The position numbers were made by a program, and so were the translations under genes. Shown here one piece after another: positions 37,189-45,745 of a stretch of DNA of 64,000 nt. Source of the stretch: Ruegeria sp. THAF57 (GTDB taxonomy: Bacteria > Pseudomonadota > Alphaproteobacteria > Rhodobacterales > Rhodobacteraceae); NCBI RefSeq assembly GCF_903914075.1, contig NZ_CAIWNQ010000008.1, positions 62,001 through 126,000 on the forward strand, written 5' to 3'. Position 1 is the first letter of the stretch. Each line of letters opens with the position of its first letter. The notes under the pieces are model-generated. The model did not search any database, had not been told where the DNA came from, and saw only the letters and a program-made list of their open reading frames with translations.

Positions 37189-38640
37189 ATGAACATGTCG
37201 ACGGCCTTGAACAACGCCATCGGGGGGCTGACGGCTGCCAGCCGCGGTGCGTCTGTGGTGTCCGAGAACATCGCGAACGCACTGACCCCCGGATATGCCC
37301 GGCGGTCCCTTGAACTGGCGACCAACACGATCTCGGGTCACGGGGTGCGCTCGGTCGGGGTGGTTCGCCACCATGACCCTGTCCTTACAGCCAACCGTCG
37401 CACTGCGGACGCAGACCTGGCGCACCAGGCAAAGATTTCGGACTTTCATACCAGGCTGGAAAGTCTGGTCGGCGGTGCGGATGATCCAACCTCTCTTGCT
37501 GTCAGGCTGGCAGAGTTTGACAGCAGCCTGATCACAGCCGCCAGCTTGCCGGACTCTTCCGAACGGCTGGATCAGGTCGTGCGGACCGGGAATGATCTTG
37601 TGCATGGCCTCAACGCTGCGTCCGAGGGGTTGCGACAGTTGCGGTCAGACGCGGATCGCACAATCGGCAAAAACGTGGACACCCTGAATCAAACCCTTCA
37701 GGACATAGAAAAGCTAAACGCCAAGATACCTGCCGTGAAACACGCAGGCGCAGAGATCGGAGCGTTGCTGGATCAGCGCCAAGTCCTGATCGACCAGGTG
37801 AATACGCTTATCTCGGTCAATGTCGTTCCCCGAGCAAATGATCAGGTGTCGATTTACTCGCATGGCGGATTGATCCTGCTGGAGGGGACAGCGGCTGAGT
37901 TTTCATTTACGACCACCGGGGACACAAAACCTCATATGACAGCGGCGAATGGCTTGCTGTCTGGTCTGACTATGAATGGCAATCCGGTGCGAACGCTTGG
38001 CGACAGCGCGCAAATTCGTGGTGGTTCGTTGGCGGCGCAGTTTCACATCCGCGATGAACTGTCCGCTGAAGCGCAAACCAACCTCGACACGGTCGCACGC
38101 GATCTGATCGAACGGTTCGAGGTTCCCGGTCTGGACCCGACGGTAACGGCCACAGATCCCGGCCTGTTCACGGATGCCGGAAACCGCCTTGACCCTGCTG
38201 CCCCGGATGGTCTTGCCTCGCGCATCAGCTTGAACGCAATCGTTGGTCCGGACGCTGGCGGTCAAAGCTGGCGTTTGCGCACTGGTTTGGCGGCCGCAAC
38301 CGCGGGCGATCCCGGAGATGCCACTCAACTGCGTGCTTTTGGTGCCACCCTCAACGAGGCGCGACCAATACCGGGTTCAATTTTCGGCAGCGGCGACATG
38401 CGCGCGGCCGACCTGACCGAAGCGCTTCTGTCCAAGTTTGGGGCCAAGGCGCATGCCGCCAGCCAACGTCTAGTTTTTGCAAATAGCAACCAGTTGGAAA
38501 TGACCAGGATCGAAGCGGAACAGGGCGTGGACACCGATCAGGAATTGCAGCGCTTGATGCAGGTCGAACAAATCTACGCCGCGAACGCGCGGCTGATTTC
38601 GGTCGTGGATGAACTCATGGACACACTATTGAGGTTGTGA
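37189..38640 (+). CDS. flgK: Flagellar hook-associated protein FlgK
   Basis: The protein has 483 residues. The N-terminal rod/hook helix reads LNNAIGGLTAASRGASVVSENIANALTPGYARRSLELA. The C-terminal helix EQGVDTDQELQRLMQVEQIYAANARLISVVDELMDTLLRL is the FlgK signature. It is the first junction protein between hook and filament. RBS AGGAAGGA precedes ATG 37189. The stop overlaps flgL. Confidence 0.95.
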   Translation: MNMSTALNNAIGGLTAASRGASVVSENIANALTPGYARRSLELATNTISGHGVRSVGVVRHHDPVLTANRRTADADLAHQAKISDFHTRLESLVGGADDPTSLAVRLAEFDSSLITAASLPDSSERLDQVVRTGNDLVHGLNAASEGLRQLRSDADRTIGKNVDTLNQTLQDIEKLNAKIPAVKHAGAEIGALLDQRQVLIDQVNTLISVNVVPRANDQVSIYSHGGLILLEGTAAEFSFTTTGDTKPHMTAANGLLSGLTMNGNPVRTLGDSAQIRGGSLAAQFHIRDELSAEAQTNLDTVARDLIERFEVPGLDPTVTATDPGLFTDAGNRLDPAAPDGLASRISLNAIVGPDAGGQSWRLRTGLAAATAGDPGDATQLRAFGATLNEARPIPGSIFGSGDMRAADLTEALLSKFGAKAHAASQRLVFANSNQLEMTRIEAEQGVDTDQELQRLMQVEQIYAANARLISVVDELMDTLLRL

Positions 38641-39650
38641 TGATGAACTTGACGTCTATCGGTGATCATGCCCGGGGGCTGACACTCAAATCCCGCGCCA
38701 CAGATATCAAAAGCCAGATCGAAACCCTGTCTTACGAAATGTCTACAGGCAAGGTTCAGGATGTGTCTGGGCGGCTCGACGGAGATTACTCGCACCTTCT
38801 GGATTTGGATCGCAACTTGGCAAGGCTGAATGCGTTTCGGGTCTCAACTGCCGAGGCTGTTCTATTCACGGACGCGATGCAACAAAGCCTGACAACCATT
38901 GATCAATCTGTGGGCGAAATCACGGGCGCGCTCTTGTCTTTTGGCACCTCCAATCAGGCCGTGACGCATGAAAACGCATCTGTTCAAGCCAAGAACGAGT
39001 TGGATACGGTCATTTCCGCGCTGAATACTCGGGCCGGTGGGCGCAGCCTGTTTTCCGGGACGGCGACTGACGTTTCTCCGCTGCTGTCAGCAGACGCACT
39101 TTTATCTGCGTTAAAGACGGAATTGACCGGGTTAGCGACAGTCACGGATATACGCCAAGCAGCCGAAGACTGGTTCAACGATGCCGCCGGGTTCGACGCG
39201 GTCATTTATCAGGGGTCCGCCAGCACGCTTGTCCCCATGCAAATTTCCGAGAATGAAAGCGTCACCATCCCTATCACCGCGATTGATCCAGCCATCAAGG
39301 CGGCCTTACGCGATATTGCTGTCGCGGCGGTTGTATCTGACAGCGCGCTGGCCCTGCCGCGAGCACAGCGCACGGCTTTGTTCACCCAGTTAGGCGTCGA
39401 TCTGGCAAATACCCAGAACGACACGATTAACCTGCGCGCCCAGTTGGGTGCGGCGCAGGCGCGGGTTGAACAGGCGTCAACGCGCAACAGCGCAGCGCGT
39501 ACCTCGTTGGAATACAGTCGCAATGAACTGATCGCAGCAGATCCATATCAGACCGCCGCGCAATTGCAGACTGTCCAGTTTCAATTGGAGAGCCTGTATT
39601 CTGTAACCGTTCGCAACGCGAACCTGTCGCTGGTGAATTTCCTGAGATGA
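38640..39650 (+). CDS. flgL: Flagellar hook-associated protein FlgL
   Basis: The protein has about 336 residues. The flagellin-like N-terminal helix has LTLKSRATDIKSQIETLSYEMSTGKVQDVSGRL; the C-terminal helix has FQLESLYSVTVRNANLSLVNFLR. It is the second hook-filament junction protein. Starts at 38640 and 38643 are both possible. The stop overlaps flgI by four bases. Confidence 0.92.
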   Translation: MMNLTSIGDHARGLTLKSRATDIKSQIETLSYEMSTGKVQDVSGRLDGDYSHLLDLDRNLARLNAFRVSTAEAVLFTDAMQQSLTTIDQSVGEITGALLSFGTSNQAVTHENASVQAKNELDTVISALNTRAGGRSLFSGTATDVSPLLSADALLSALKTELTGLATVTDIRQAAEDWFNDAAGFDAVIYQGSASTLVPMQISENESVTIPITAIDPAIKAALRDIAVAAVVSDSALALPRAQRTALFTQLGVDLANTQNDTINLRAQLGAAQARVEQASTRNSAARTSLEYSRNELIAADPYQTAAQLQTVQFQLESLYSVTVRNANLSLVNFLR

Positions 39651-40741
39651 AGACGCTTGTTTTTCTGTTGGTCCTTTTGCCCGGCATGTCGTTCGCGGGC
39701 GCGATCCGCCTCAAGGATTTGGTAGATTTCGATGGTGTACGTGGCAATGATCTGGTCGGGTACGGGCTGGTCGTGGGCCTGAATGGAACCGGGGACGGGC
39801 TCAGAAATTCCCCTTTCACCGAAGAGATTATGTCGAACATTCTTGAGCGCCTCGGCGTTAATGTCACGGGTGAGGATTTTCGCCCCAAGAACGTGGCGGC
39901 CGTTTTGGTGACTGCCAGCCTGCCCGCTTTTGCCCGGGTTGGCGGCCAGATCGACGTCACCGTTTCAGCAATTGGCGACTCCAAGAGTCTGTTGGGTGGG
40001 ACGCTGATCATGACGCCTCTGAACGCCGCAGATGGTCAGATTTACGCCGTTGCCCAGGGGACGGTTCTGGCCGGGGGCGCTGTAGCCGAAGGCGAAGCCG
40101 CATCGGTAGTCCGGGGTGTTCCGACTTCGGGCGTGATACCATCAGGCGCGCGGGTCGAGCGGGAAATTGACTTTGAGCTTTCGTCCCTGACGCAGATGCG
40201 GCTGGCCCTACGGGAACCTGATTTTACGACGGCGGGACGGATCGAAACGGCAATAAACAGGGAATTCAACCGCCCCGTCGCCATCATGCGCGATTCCGGT
40301 ACAGTCGAGTTGAACATCACTGCCACGCAGTCCGTTTCTACGGCACATGCTCTGGGTCGGATCGAGAACATCCTCGTGCAACCAGAGGCCAAGGCGCGGG
40401 TTGTGGTTGACCAACGTTCGGGAACGATTGTCATGGGACAAGAGGTAAGGATTTCCCGGGTCGCGGTCTCGCAAGGCAACCTGACCCTTACTGTAGAAGA
40501 GGCCCCGATCGCCGTTCAGCCCAACCCGTTCGCACGCGGCGAAACCGTGGTGGTCCCCCGGACCATCGCCGGCATCGAAGAAGACGAAGGCACCGGCCTG
40601 GCAGAGATACCCGAAGCCACAACCCTATCCGAGGTTGTGGCAGGGCTGAACGCACTTGGGGTGTCCCCGCGGGACATGATAGACATCTTGAAAACGATCA
40701 AGGCCACGGGTGCCCTGCATGCGGAATTCGTCGTCCGTTGA
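39647..40741 (+). CDS. flgI: Flagellar P-ring protein FlgI
   Basis: The protein has 364 residues with a signal peptide (MKTLVFLLVLLPGMSFAGAIRLKDLVDFDGVRGNDLVGYGLVVGLNGTGDG). The core has VNVTGEDFRPKNVAAVLVTASLPAFARVGGQIDVTVSAIGDSKSLLGGTL and the C-terminus LNALGVSPRDMIDILKTIKATGALHAE. It builds the P ring in the peptidoglycan layer. It is the last flagellar gene on this side. Confidence 0.97.
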   Translation: MKTLVFLLVLLPGMSFAGAIRLKDLVDFDGVRGNDLVGYGLVVGLNGTGDGLRNSPFTEEIMSNILERLGVNVTGEDFRPKNVAAVLVTASLPAFARVGGQIDVTVSAIGDSKSLLGGTLIMTPLNAADGQIYAVAQGTVLAGGAVAEGEAASVVRGVPTSGVIPSGARVEREIDFELSSLTQMRLALREPDFTTAGRIETAINREFNRPVAIMRDSGTVELNITATQSVSTAHALGRIENILVQPEAKARVVVDQRSGTIVMGQEVRISRVAVSQGNLTLTVEEAPIAVQPNPFARGETVVVPRTIAGIEEDEGTGLAEIPEATTLSEVVAGLNALGVSPRDMIDILKTIKATGALHAEFVVR

Positions 40742-40782
40742 GTTTACCAGACACGGCCAGGGTCACCGCGTCCCAGCGACCC

Positions 40783-41445
40783 CTATTTCGATTTCCAAGT
40801 ATCCAGCCATTTCCTGAAGCTGCTGCTCTTTTCTTCGATCGCGTCGCCAGCGGCATAAAACCCATCTTCCACATTCTCAAGCATCGGGTCGATACGGCGT
40901 TGCCGAAACCTGCGCCACCGCACCCAAATTGCCCAGAGTATCGAAAAGAATACTGTCAGGAAAATGATATTGAACCACGGGATCAACCGCACATCCGGAC
41001 TGTCTACCGGGCGTACCGACACCACATTGGGAAAGATCGACATAAGCTGATTGCGCCAGCCATAGTGGCGCAACACCACCCATTGCGGATCTGCTGCCGT
41101 TGAAACCAGATTGGTCAACTCCGCCTGCAGGTTAGAGCTGTCGAGCTTAAAATATGGCGGCCATCCCCACCCTGTATCCTCGTTGCGGTAAACGCGCGGG
41201 GTTCCGTTGGGGCGGAACGTTTCAACGAACCGCACATCACGGTTGACAGTCTGCGCGCCTTCCTGACCAGTATCCTGCTGCGCCCAGAAAATCGAATTCT
41301 CGCCAAAATCGACCCGGCGCACCTCGGTCTTGACGACCCGGACAACGTCCTGTTGCGGCAAAGTATACTCCAGTACTGCCGCAACAGACCCCCAAAAGAG
41401 TATGATAAACGCCCATTTAACATAGACCATCTGTCCGGCCCTCAC
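40783..41445 (-). CDS. DUF1523 family membrane protein
   Basis: The protein has 220 residues. It has an N-terminal membrane helix (VKWAFIILFWGSVAAVLEYTL), a periplasmic domain with DVRFVETFRPNGTPRVYRNEDTGWGWPPYFKLDSSNLQAEL, a second helix (FNIIFLTVFFSILWAIWVRW) and a basic cytoplasmic tail. This is DUF1523, a family of unknown function in Rhodobacterales. It is the last gene of the nine-gene operon and overlaps the 88-residue membrane gene by four bases. Confidence 0.85.
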   Translation of the reverse strand: MRAGQMVYVKWAFIILFWGSVAAVLEYTLPQQDVVRVVKTEVRRVDFGENSIFWAQQDTGQEGAQTVNRDVRFVETFRPNGTPRVYRNEDTGWGWPPYFKLDSSNLQAELTNLVSTAADPQWVVLRHYGWRNQLMSIFPNVVSVRPVDSPDVRLIPWFNIIFLTVFFSILWAIWVRWRRFRQRRIDPMLENVEDGFYAAGDAIEEKSSSFRKWLDTWKSK

Positions 41446-41708
41446 ATGAAATTTGTAATATATAACAACAGGGCGATCGCCCCAAGCGGGACGACATAGA
41501 CACCCAGTAGCAGTTTCTTGCGGAAAGACCTGTCATATTGCCTCATGCCTCGCTTCAAAAAGGCTTCACGATCACCGGTAATTCCCTTCTTTTCCCAATG
41601 CGCAATCAATTTGCCGCGTCGGACCCAGCGGGAATAAAGCGACAGAACAAAATAGATCACCGTCAGAATGATCAGCAAAGGGATCAGAAATCGCAGAGCG
41701 ACGAACAT
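41442..41708 (-). CDS. Small membrane protein, 88 residues
   Basis: Two hydrophobic helices (FLIPLLIILTVIYFVLSLY and LLLGVYVVPLGAIALLLYITNF) flank a very basic cytoplasmic loop (RWVRRGKLIAHWEKKGITGDREAFLKRGMRQYDRSFRKK). The ATG abuts the DUF6638 stop (TGAATG). No family recognised; by position it may bring soluble members of the operon to the membrane. Confidence 0.8.
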   Translation of the reverse strand: MFVALRFLIPLLIILTVIYFVLSLYSRWVRRGKLIAHWEKKGITGDREAFLKRGMRQYDRSFRKKLLLGVYVVPLGAIALLLYITNFM

Positions 41709-43046
41709 TCAACCTCTTCCTACTGCGCCCCAGGGGCCAACGCGAGCGATGATATCATCGCTCACCCGGTCCTCGCCGCTCATATCCGGTTCGTGACCGA
41801 ACAGAGCCGCGCGCGCACCGGCTTTGTCCACCTGATACTCGCGCGCGAGGAAGTCGGCAACAAAGGCTTTCTTGGTTTCGGGCCAGGTTTTGTAGGTGCT
41901 GTAGAACAGTTCCTTATGGCAGATGAACAACTGGCGCGGGTCCAGCGGGGCCAGTTCAGCCAGCAGCATGTTCACAAGATCGCGGTTGGGCGTATCCGAA
42001 GCGCGAAGCGTGTAGAAATAGGCCGGATGATCCGAGGTGATGCGCGGCCAGGGCCCGCCATCCGTCGCCCAGCGCAACAATTCAGCAAGGCCATGATACG
42101 CCTCAGGCAAGCGATCCGAGTGGTTGCGCGCCAGACGCCGCATATCGCCGCGGTCCAGCCCAGTCAGATCGACACCGGCATCTGCCGCCGCAGCGATCGT
42201 TAAGAAATCCATCTTCTGTTGCAAAATAGCGGCCGAGTTCAACCCACGAGCCTCGATGATCGTTTCGACCAACGCGTTGTTTTCCAGAAACTGCGCGATC
42301 CCGTTGCGTTGCGATTGATGCAGCAAATACTCCATCGGCAACCCATCCGGCCTGTCGCCCATATAAACCGTCGCCGGATGATCCACATCCGCAAACAGAT
42401 ACAGCCCGCCGAAATGTGCCGTCCAGAAATTGCGCTGATCAAAAGCCGTGTGGCGCAGGCGCACCGGGTTGCGGGTCACATCACCGGTGTCCCGTGCGGT
42501 TTCGATCATCTGTGCGATCAGGACATCGTCAAACCATGCGTCTTCCTCGGACTTGAAACGCTCGACCATACCGGCCAACTGTTCAGCCTTGCGCAGGGTG
42601 CCCCCGACCGTATCTGCCTCAACCTCGATCCTGCGCAGGCTCAGCAGATCAGCAGGCGTGGTGAGTTCAAAGACAGAGTTCACCAACTCTCCGGCCACGG
42701 CATCCGTGGCGGTCAGGGCAAAAAGCTGCGCCTCGTTCATCTCGATGAATTCACGCAGGATATCGCGCGAGGTCGAGAATTTGACGTTCAGCAAAGGAGC
42801 GCGTTTCTGTTCGGTTGTCAGCAGGATGAACTGCCGATTGACCCCGTTGGGGTTGAGGTAGAGCTCGTCCTCCAACTCAATCCCCACCTCCGGCGAATAG
42901 CCCGAGATATCGACATGAAAATCCGTCAGCGCCGTAGTCTTGCCCGCCAGATGCTGCAATGCGCGATTATACCGCTCGACCAGAGCCGGGCTAGAGATGT
43001 GGACGAGGTTGCCGAACATCAGGCCTTTTTCGATGAGGCGGATCAT
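41709..43046 (-). CDS. DUF6638 family protein
   Basis: From ATG 43046 the protein has 445 residues, no signal peptide and no membrane helix. It contains an acidic, substrate-like middle region (ISGYSPEVGIELEDELYLNPNGVNRQFILLTTEQKRAPLLN) and a C-terminal PRQLFICHKELFYSTYKTWPETKKAFVADFLAREYQVDKAGARAALFGHE. It resembles the DUF6638 family, function unknown. The ATG overlaps the upstream stop (ATGA). Within the operon it is the largest soluble protein after the ATPase. Confidence 0.78.
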   Translation of the reverse strand: MIRLIEKGLMFGNLVHISSPALVERYNRALQHLAGKTTALTDFHVDISGYSPEVGIELEDELYLNPNGVNRQFILLTTEQKRAPLLNVKFSTSRDILREFIEMNEAQLFALTATDAVAGELVNSVFELTTPADLLSLRRIEVEADTVGGTLRKAEQLAGMVERFKSEEDAWFDDVLIAQMIETARDTGDVTRNPVRLRHTAFDQRNFWTAHFGGLYLFADVDHPATVYMGDRPDGLPMEYLLHQSQRNGIAQFLENNALVETIIEARGLNSAAILQQKMDFLTIAAAADAGVDLTGLDRGDMRRLARNHSDRLPEAYHGLAELLRWATDGGPWPRITSDHPAYFYTLRASDTPNRDLVNMLLAELAPLDPRQLFICHKELFYSTYKTWPETKKAFVADFLAREYQVDKAGARAALFGHEPDMSGEDRVSDDIIARVGPWGAVGRG

Positions 43047-43291
43047 GAGATTTGCCTTTTCGATACCCACCGCCAAACAACAAGCAGAGATGTTAAGATT
43101 GCGCCCAACATGCACCCCAGCATTAAGAAGCTAAAGAAGACTTCGCGCGGTGAATCGGTAGCGCCACGCGTGCGAATGATATCGAAGTCCTCAGGCAGTT
43201 GCCCTTGCCAACCACAAATTGTGACTGTCATGAATACAGCCAAAAGGGCTGCAAATAAGGCTGCTGAGATGATCAATCTCAAGTTAATCAC
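43043..43291 (-). CDS. Small membrane protein, 82 residues
   Basis: Two hydrophobic helices (LIISAALFAALLAVFMTVTI and VFFSFLMLGCMLGAILTSLLVVWRWV) enclose a short polar loop (QLPEDFDIIRTRGATDSPRE). Start and stop both overlap neighbours by four bases (ATGA), so translation is coupled. No family recognised. Confidence 0.78.
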   Translation of the reverse strand: MINLRLIISAALFAALLAVFMTVTICGWQGQLPEDFDIIRTRGATDSPREVFFSFLMLGCMLGAILTSLLVVWRWVSKRQIS

Positions 43292-43584
43292 CTCGCCATT
43301 CTGTTAAGACGACCAACAACCACAACCGCCAACACCAACAGCGGCAATGCAAACGCCCGCGCGGTAATCTGCAGGTTGAACCCGATGTAAGACACCACGC
43401 TCCCTTCAAACAGGATCAGCGTTTCCTCCCACGTGGTGCTCTCGAACCCGCCGCCTGTGTTCACGCCGAACTGAGTCAGAAACAAAACCGCCACGGCACC
43501 CAGAAACCCGAAGACGCCCCAGCGCAAGGGCAGGATCAGGCCAAGAACAAGGGCCAGACCAGAGATTGCAAGCATTAAAGTCAT
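43288..43584 (-). CDS. Small membrane protein, 98 residues
   Basis: Three hydrophobic segments (MLAISGLALVLGLILPLRW, VFGFLGAVAVLFLTQFGV, FALPLLVLAVVVVGRL) with a polar loop NTGGGFESTTWEETLILFEGSVV. It is the first gene after the ATPase, with a 155-base gap that may hold a secondary promoter. No family recognised. Confidence 0.78.
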   Translation of the reverse strand: MTLMLAISGLALVLGLILPLRWGVFGFLGAVAVLFLTQFGVNTGGGFESTTWEETLILFEGSVVSYIGFNLQITARAFALPLLVLAVVVVGRLNRMAR

Positions 43585-43738
43585 GTCATTGCTTCCTTTT
43601 TCCGACGATGCGTTGTTGTATACGCACCTCCGGTCAAAATCATCGCGAGCACGAACCTGAACAACGCCCGAACAAGGAAATGTGAAGGCAGGTCAATCAA
43701 CTGTTTCCACTCTCTTGAAGATGGGTGAAACCTGCCCA

Positions 43739-45670
43739 TCATCCCTTCCCCTCCAGATAGCGTCGCTTGGCCTCTTCCATCCGGCCCATCTCACGCACCG
43801 CGTTCTCGATAGCGACCTCATCGCTCTTGTCGGCATAGCGGAACTCGCTGTCGGCGTAGCGGTTGATCTCTTGCATCACCATCTCAACCGTGATCGGCTG
43901 GCGCAGGTCTTCGATCATGGCCTTCTTGGTGTCGTAGTCGCGGAACAGGAACAGGTCGGGATTTTCCATCCACTCGTCGGGCAGTTCGAAATCCATCGCA
44001 CGGACTTTGACCGCGTCGGTGATGTTCTTGATCGCGCGGCCGGTGAAACGCTCATCCGCCTGCTGAATCGCCTTGAGGTAGGTGCCCAGCTTGGCGATCG
44101 TGTCCATCTGGCCGATCTGACCCGAAACCCGATCATAGACCTGCAGAAGCGCATCCTCATGCGGGCGGGCGTGGCTTTCGAAACTGGCGGCGACGGCCTT
44201 TTTGATTTCCTGCGCAGCATAGGCGTCGTGCTCGCCCAGCGGGATGTCGTGATTACGGCCCATCAGCAGATGCAGGATGTCGATATAGTCCTCGCGCGTC
44301 TGCGGCCCATCCACCAGGAACCGCGCGCCTGCCCGCTGGCGCAGAGCGTCGTCCACATTCTCGGGGTAGTTCGAGAACATGCCAAAGGTGCAGTTGCCAC
44401 GCACGACGGTGTTGGCGCCCGCAAAGCTCTCCATCAGCACAGCGGTGATTTCCAATTGGCCTGCGCTGGACTGCCGGTCGCCACGTTTACCCGCCAGTTG
44501 GTCAATATCGTCGATGGTGCCGAATCCAATGACCGAGGGGTCGACAATCGTGTTAATAAACGCCTTGGCGTTCTGGCCGGATTTACCCTGATAGCTGTCG
44601 ATATTGTCGGTGCTCAGGTTCTGATAGCGGAACGGATAGCCCGCGTTCTGGCAATAGTCGTTGATCAGCCCGGCCATCATCTGAATAAGGGTGGTCTTGC
44701 CGGTGCCCGGTTTACCGTCGCCCATGAAGGTAAAGATGAACCCGCCAAGTTCCGCAAACGGGTTCAGGCGCCGGTCGAAATCATAGGCCATCAGCATCTT
44801 GGCCAGCTTCATGGCCTGATACTTGGCGATATGGTTGCCCACCACTTCGTTCGGCTTCTTGAACGACATGGTCAGCGTAGTGGATTTCGCCTTCGAGGCG
44901 GGTTCGAACCCCCGGATCGTCAGGTCGTCAGCCTCGATATGCCAGGCCGCGTTCTGGAACGGAGCCAGATGGCCAGCGGACCCTGCACGCAGGGCGACCT
45001 TGTCCATCAGCTGCTCGGCATAGGCGCTGATGGCGGCGATCAGATGCGCGTCGTCCGGGGCGTGTTTGGCAAAGGTTTGGTCCAACTCCCACAGCGCGCC
45101 GTGCAGGGCAAGTTGTCCGTTGTCGGTCAGAACTTCCTCGATTTCGCCGATATCGACACTGGTCTCGCCCAGATGCGAGGACATCAAATAGGCCAGCGCA
45201 TTCCCGAAGGTATGCGATGTGATCAACGCTTCAGCCGTCAACAATTCGGAAAACTCGGTCTTGCGGGCAGCGGGCAGGTCGCCCGCCAAATTGGCCCGTT
45301 TCAGATCAGCCAACGGAGTCTGCTCGGCATAAGTCTCTGCCACGGCCAGAGCGATGGCGATGGCGCGCCGAATGGCCTGCTGCGTGGTGGCCTGAGGGGG
45401 CGAGACCAGCGTGTCGCCCTCGTCCGAGGCTTCGATCCGTTCAACCAGATGCACTCCGTCCGCGCGCGCGGTGCGCCGTGTCACCAGCCCCGGCGTGGTC
45501 GACCGGAAACGCCGCCCCGTCGACACGCCCGAGGACCGCTCGACCGCCATATCAACTGGTTTCGCAATCCGCGGCGCGTGTTCGAACCCGTTCAGCATGG
45601 CGGTCGCTGCGGGATAATGTTTGCGAATATCGTCTTCGCGCAATTCCATCTGATCTGACGTCAAACTCAT
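43739..45670 (-). CDS. AAA+ ATPase with a long N-terminal domain
   Basis: From ATG 45670 the protein has 643 residues. Walker A is GDGKPGTGKTT (317-327), Walker B is TIDDID (385-390), sensor-1 is SN at 433-434 and arginines at 444-450 fit an Arg finger. About 300 residues before the ATPase core match no domain I recognise; the C-terminal 180 residues are helical and end EAKRRYLEGKG. There is no membrane helix. It is the likely motor of the nine-gene operon. The frame extends upstream, but MSLTSDQ is the first good start. Confidence 0.85.
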   Translation of the reverse strand: MSLTSDQMELREDDIRKHYPAATAMLNGFEHAPRIAKPVDMAVERSSGVSTGRRFRSTTPGLVTRRTARADGVHLVERIEASDEGDTLVSPPQATTQQAIRRAIAIALAVAETYAEQTPLADLKRANLAGDLPAARKTEFSELLTAEALITSHTFGNALAYLMSSHLGETSVDIGEIEEVLTDNGQLALHGALWELDQTFAKHAPDDAHLIAAISAYAEQLMDKVALRAGSAGHLAPFQNAAWHIEADDLTIRGFEPASKAKSTTLTMSFKKPNEVVGNHIAKYQAMKLAKMLMAYDFDRRLNPFAELGGFIFTFMGDGKPGTGKTTLIQMMAGLINDYCQNAGYPFRYQNLSTDNIDSYQGKSGQNAKAFINTIVDPSVIGFGTIDDIDQLAGKRGDRQSSAGQLEITAVLMESFAGANTVVRGNCTFGMFSNYPENVDDALRQRAGARFLVDGPQTREDYIDILHLLMGRNHDIPLGEHDAYAAQEIKKAVAASFESHARPHEDALLQVYDRVSGQIGQMDTIAKLGTYLKAIQQADERFTGRAIKNITDAVKVRAMDFELPDEWMENPDLFLFRDYDTKKAMIEDLRQPITVEMVMQEINRYADSEFRYADKSDEVAIENAVREMGRMEEAKRRYLEGKG

Positions 45671-45685
45671 CTTATTCCTCGCAAT

Positions 45686-45738
45686 GCCGGGCTGAGGCCC
45701 GGCCAACTCAAACTCCGTCAGGCGGGCTTCGGCCCGCC
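45686..45738 (-). repeat. Two GC-rich hairpins between operon genes
   Basis: GCCGGGC / GCCCGGC (45686-45703) and GGCGGGC / GCCCGCC with a TTCG loop on the plus strand (45721-45738) lie between the 375-residue gene and the ATPase. They are not followed by T-runs. They could set the mRNA ratio by pausing or processing. Confidence 0.6.
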
Positions 45739-45745
45739 ACCCGCT

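Noticed and set aside
23806..40741. Complete flagellar gene set
   Set aside because: Flagellin, motA, fliF, fliG, fliM, fliN, fliP and regulators are not in the window, so completeness cannot be judged.
43682..45658. Very long open frame (658 codons) antisense to the AAA+ gene
   Set aside because: It mirrors the coding strand in a GC-rich gene. The product is rich in His, Gln, Arg and Val without motifs, while the minus strand has Walker motifs and coupled neighbours.
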